From the NCBI GenBank assembly GCA_017165825.1, contig CM029370.1, positions 18,837,190 to 18,901,189 of the forward strand: a stretch of DNA of 64,000 bases, given 5' to 3'. The stretch comes from Hepsetus odoe. Its lineage: Eukaryota; Chordata; Actinopteri; Characiformes; Hepsetidae. The first letter of the stretch is position 1, and the number at the start of each line of letters is the position of its first letter. The translations under genes and the position numbers were made by a program. Under the pieces are notes generated by a model. That model had not been told where the DNA came from and made no database searches. It saw only the letters and a program-made list of their open reading frames with translations. This document shows positions 61,301-64,000 of this stretch, piece by piece.

Positions 61301-62462
61301 CCGCAAGTACTTCAATCTCAACCAATTTGTAAGTTTTTCAGTTTTTATGGCTATGATAATGTGAATCTCAACTAGTGCCTTTGCTGTATTTGCAATGATA
61401 CGTTAATGCCAAACTAACAGTGGTACAAAGTGTGAAAAGTGTATGCTGGACTTTATACTATCTAGGGCACCAATAGTTTACTGCTAACTCTTGAAAACTG
61501 TTTAAAATGTATTTTTATGATGTATGTTTCCCTTTTTTAGAGCTGGGGTATTAAGCTGCTAGCTTACTAAAACTGCAATATGTTTAGAGAAAATTTAGTT
61601 GTGCAGACAATTAACCTTAGCTATATATGCTAGTGTAAATAATTCCAAGTAATTACTCTTCAATCCCTTCACTCAACAGTAACAATGTGTAGTGAGTGAT
61701 CAGAAAGACTCTGGGAACGTGGGCTGGTAAGTAGCTCACTGATGTAATATAAGTAGTAAAAAAAATGCCATTTTTGTATTGCATTGTGTAAAATAAATCC
61801 TGTTTGGGAATAACTTTTAAATTCTAATAATCTGCCATAGCAGATATGAATAAAAACACCTTTTTGTCAATTTACTAAAAGAGATCACAATAAATAATAG
61901 AATAACCATTAACTTTTTAGAATTTTATTTATAAGTATAAAGATATGATGTGGATATGACATATCATTAAGGCTCCGAATATAAAAAATCGAGATTTATT
62001 AATCATATCGTTCAATACAAATTGAGTTTCTTTACCATTAATAATAATATGGATTATGCATTATGTCAAAAATCATAAACATAATATATTTAGAAAAAAT
62101 ATTTATATATAGATGAAATGTATTCTAAATGTGTGTGTGTGTGTGCGCGCGCGCGCGATACATGCTTTTGTAAGGAATGTCGGGTCAGGACTACGTCAGG
62201 TCCTAAAAAAACAAAACAAGACGACCCCGCCATCTGCTGGTAAAAATATGTATTACAATAATTGTGGCGCTATGTTGAAATTTGCTGCCCTCTGTCACGA
62301 ATGTTAAGAATTACACATTAATCATTTGAGTTTTTGAGTCTACTTACATGGTGAAGTTGTAAAAACAAGTAACCACAGCACGAGGCTGAAAAGAACTGAC
62401 CCTGATAAATGAACAAAAACTAGCATTGTTATTTCTTTTCATAATCAAGTCGTAATTCATCT
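61301..62462. other. Gene-free AT-rich interval
   Basis: Nothing is recognised apart from the (GT)n(GC)n tract at 62131-62157. Confidence 0.5.
62131..62157. repeat. (GT)n(GC)n alternating purine-pyrimidine tract
   Basis: Seven GT units pass directly into six GC units, giving 27 bp of uninterrupted purine-pyrimidine alternation, a strong Z-DNA-forming composition. Confidence 0.95.
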
Positions 62463-62670
62463 GACTTGCCTGCGGCGGCCTAGTGGTTTGGAATTAGACC
62501 CATGGATTAAAAGGTTGAGAGTTTGGATCCGGGGCTAATAAATTGCCCTTGAGCAAGGCACCATCTCCATCACTGCTCTCTGGGTTTTGGATATGGCTGC
62601 CGACTACTGTGCGGTGTGAGTATGGTTAAATACAGAGTACTGCATCACAATGACAGATAGTCACTTTAAC
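62463..62670 (+). repeat. tRNA-derived SINE, second family, diverged copy
   Basis: The head reads GCGGCGGCCTAGTGGTTTGG, with a B-box remnant GAGTTTGGATCC. The body shares CCTTGAGCAAGGCACCA and CATCACTGCTC with the copy at 61079-61300, and the end (AGTCACTTTAACTTT) is similar. Confidence 0.75.
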
Positions 62671-64000
62671 TTTTATCAGCCTCTCAGTTTTTAGCTCCAG
62701 TTCCACCCCCACTGAAGGAAGAAATGTCTGTTCACACAAACCATTTTTTCCTTAAACATTGTAACTCTTTTTTCCTTAAACATTGTAAAAATAATGTGTG
62801 GACAAAATATTAGTTACTTTGATGCAATCCTAGACACTTAAATAATATATCCAACATAAGAAATATAATAATCCTAAATGAGAAATTAGTTGATGCTTTC
62901 ACAATTTCATTTGAAACTGACAAGATTAAACGAATTCAACATATCACTCACCTGTCTTTGTTAGTATAATGCTGTTTCAGGAAGAATCAGCCTATTTTCT
63001 CACCAGAAATCTATATTTTTGATCTTTTGATATTCAATTTAATCTGTTGTGATATAAAAAAAAAATCCATATAAATATAATAATACAATGTCAGTTTGCA
63101 AATGTGACATAATGTACATAATGTAGCATTCTGGGGGTTTAATTCAAAAATGTTTAGAATGTGTAGAAAAGTGTTGTTCCGTTTAGTGGGTTGTTCTGCC
63201 AAATGGTGCTAAAGTATATAGTTACTGTTTAATAAGCTTGGGTTCAAATATTACTAAACAAAGTAATTGTGTAAAACAATTGCATATAAATAAAATATGC
63301 TGTGTTCATAATGAATGCAAAATGGAGCAAAGTGAAAAAACAGTAATTTTAGTCTAGATTTTATTCATTGCAATTTTTTAGCTTACAGTGAAAGCTTTTG
63401 CACCTTATGTTTTCCTATATATTATTCACTGTATAACATAAAGGCTTTAAACACATGAACTATCAATTAGTTCAATAATATGTTAATCTTGTTGTACTCT
63501 CGCATATACATGGCCAGACTCACTCATCTGATCCAGTCAAAACTGATTTTAAACTTGTCCACAAAAACAACATAATAAAACTCAGCACACATCCTACCTA
63601 CAAACCAGTCTTCAGCAGGACTGAATACCAGCCTAGATCTTTAAAAGCAAAGTTGTAATATTTTGCAGAATTTCATTACAGTCTAGGTCATACTGTTTCT
63701 GCCAAGCGAGCTATAACTTGAACTACAATCTGTGAATAGAGGCAGCAAGATATTTTGCTATTTTCTTTGCTCTTTCATTTATGAGATTGTAGGATGTGCT
63801 CCTTTTGTGTCTGAGGCATCATAACACAACAGGGGAAATATTATTTTGTGCCAACACAAAGGGCTGTGGGAACCGTCCCCCAAAATGATGGACATTGTCT
63901 TTTATCATAATGAATCAAATGCACTTAAGTTGTATTTAAATTAAGAAGGCTGTTATTGAACCAGATGTTCATGAATGTTTGGTTAATAGCTCCCAGTTAT
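62671..64000. other. Gene-free AT-rich interval to window end
   Basis: No gene or repeat is recognised. A tandem duplication of about 25 bp (TTTTTTCCTTAAACATTGTAA) occurs at about 62742-62788. Confidence 0.5.

Noticed and set aside
52478..64000. six6 homeobox gene expected downstream of six1
   Set aside because: No second SIX domain or homeodomain (WFKNRRQRDR) is encoded on either strand after 51986.

Overview
The window is vertebrate, almost certainly ray-finned fish, genomic DNA. The genes are split by introns, the intergenic sequence is AT-rich and full of long (CA)n, (TC)n and (TA)n microsatellites, there are several independent decayed Tc1-like DNA transposons, and there are tRNA-derived SINEs with the fish-type tail (GCATTTAGCAGACGCTCTTA). 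An ostariophysan teleost is my guess, at low confidence. One assembly gap of 297 N lies at 21985-22281.

Only two protein genes are well supported, both on the + strand: a six4 orthologue (coding exons 33025-33695, 38052-38671, 40584-41068; 591 aa) and a six1 orthologue (50185-50744, 51692-51986; 284 aa). Both encode an N-terminal SIX domain followed by a homeodomain, and in both the first intron sits in phase 2 just after the homeodomain. The order six4 -> six1 on one strand, about 9 kb apart, is the vertebrate SIX4-SIX1 half of the SIX6-SIX1-SIX4 cluster. No six6 and no mnat1 is visible. Whether this is the teleost a or b copy is not resolved from this window alone. Six1 and Six4 act with Eya and Dach proteins in muscle, placode, ear and kidney development, so shared enhancers in the flanks are expected.

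Layout: 1-32.5 kb is gene-poor upstream DNA with Tc1-like relics (104-391, 1702-2230, 2800-3040, 3099-3466, 7927-8473, 8664-9948, 14270-15170, 26650-27464), a SINE (13891-14062), microsatellites and some unique stretches that could be regulatory. At 32.5-33.0 kb is the CpG-rich six4 promoter and leader. At 33.0-41.1 kb is six4; its 4.36-kb first intron is more than half filled by a 27-bp minisatellite (33725-36104). At 41.1-50.2 kb is the six4-six1 interval with unique GC-richer blocks, a decayed Tc1 and a SINE fragment. At 49.9-52.5 kb is six1, whose short intron carries long TA/CA repeats. At 52.5-64 kb is the six1 3' flank, without recognisable genes, with two SINEs.

The most unusual structures are the 27-bp minisatellite next to the six4 exon 1 splice donor, a 17-bp motif shared by the two promoters at similar distances from their start codons, and an inverted pair of Tc1-like ends sharing identical sequence beyond their termini. 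I found no evidence of a wholly new gene system.
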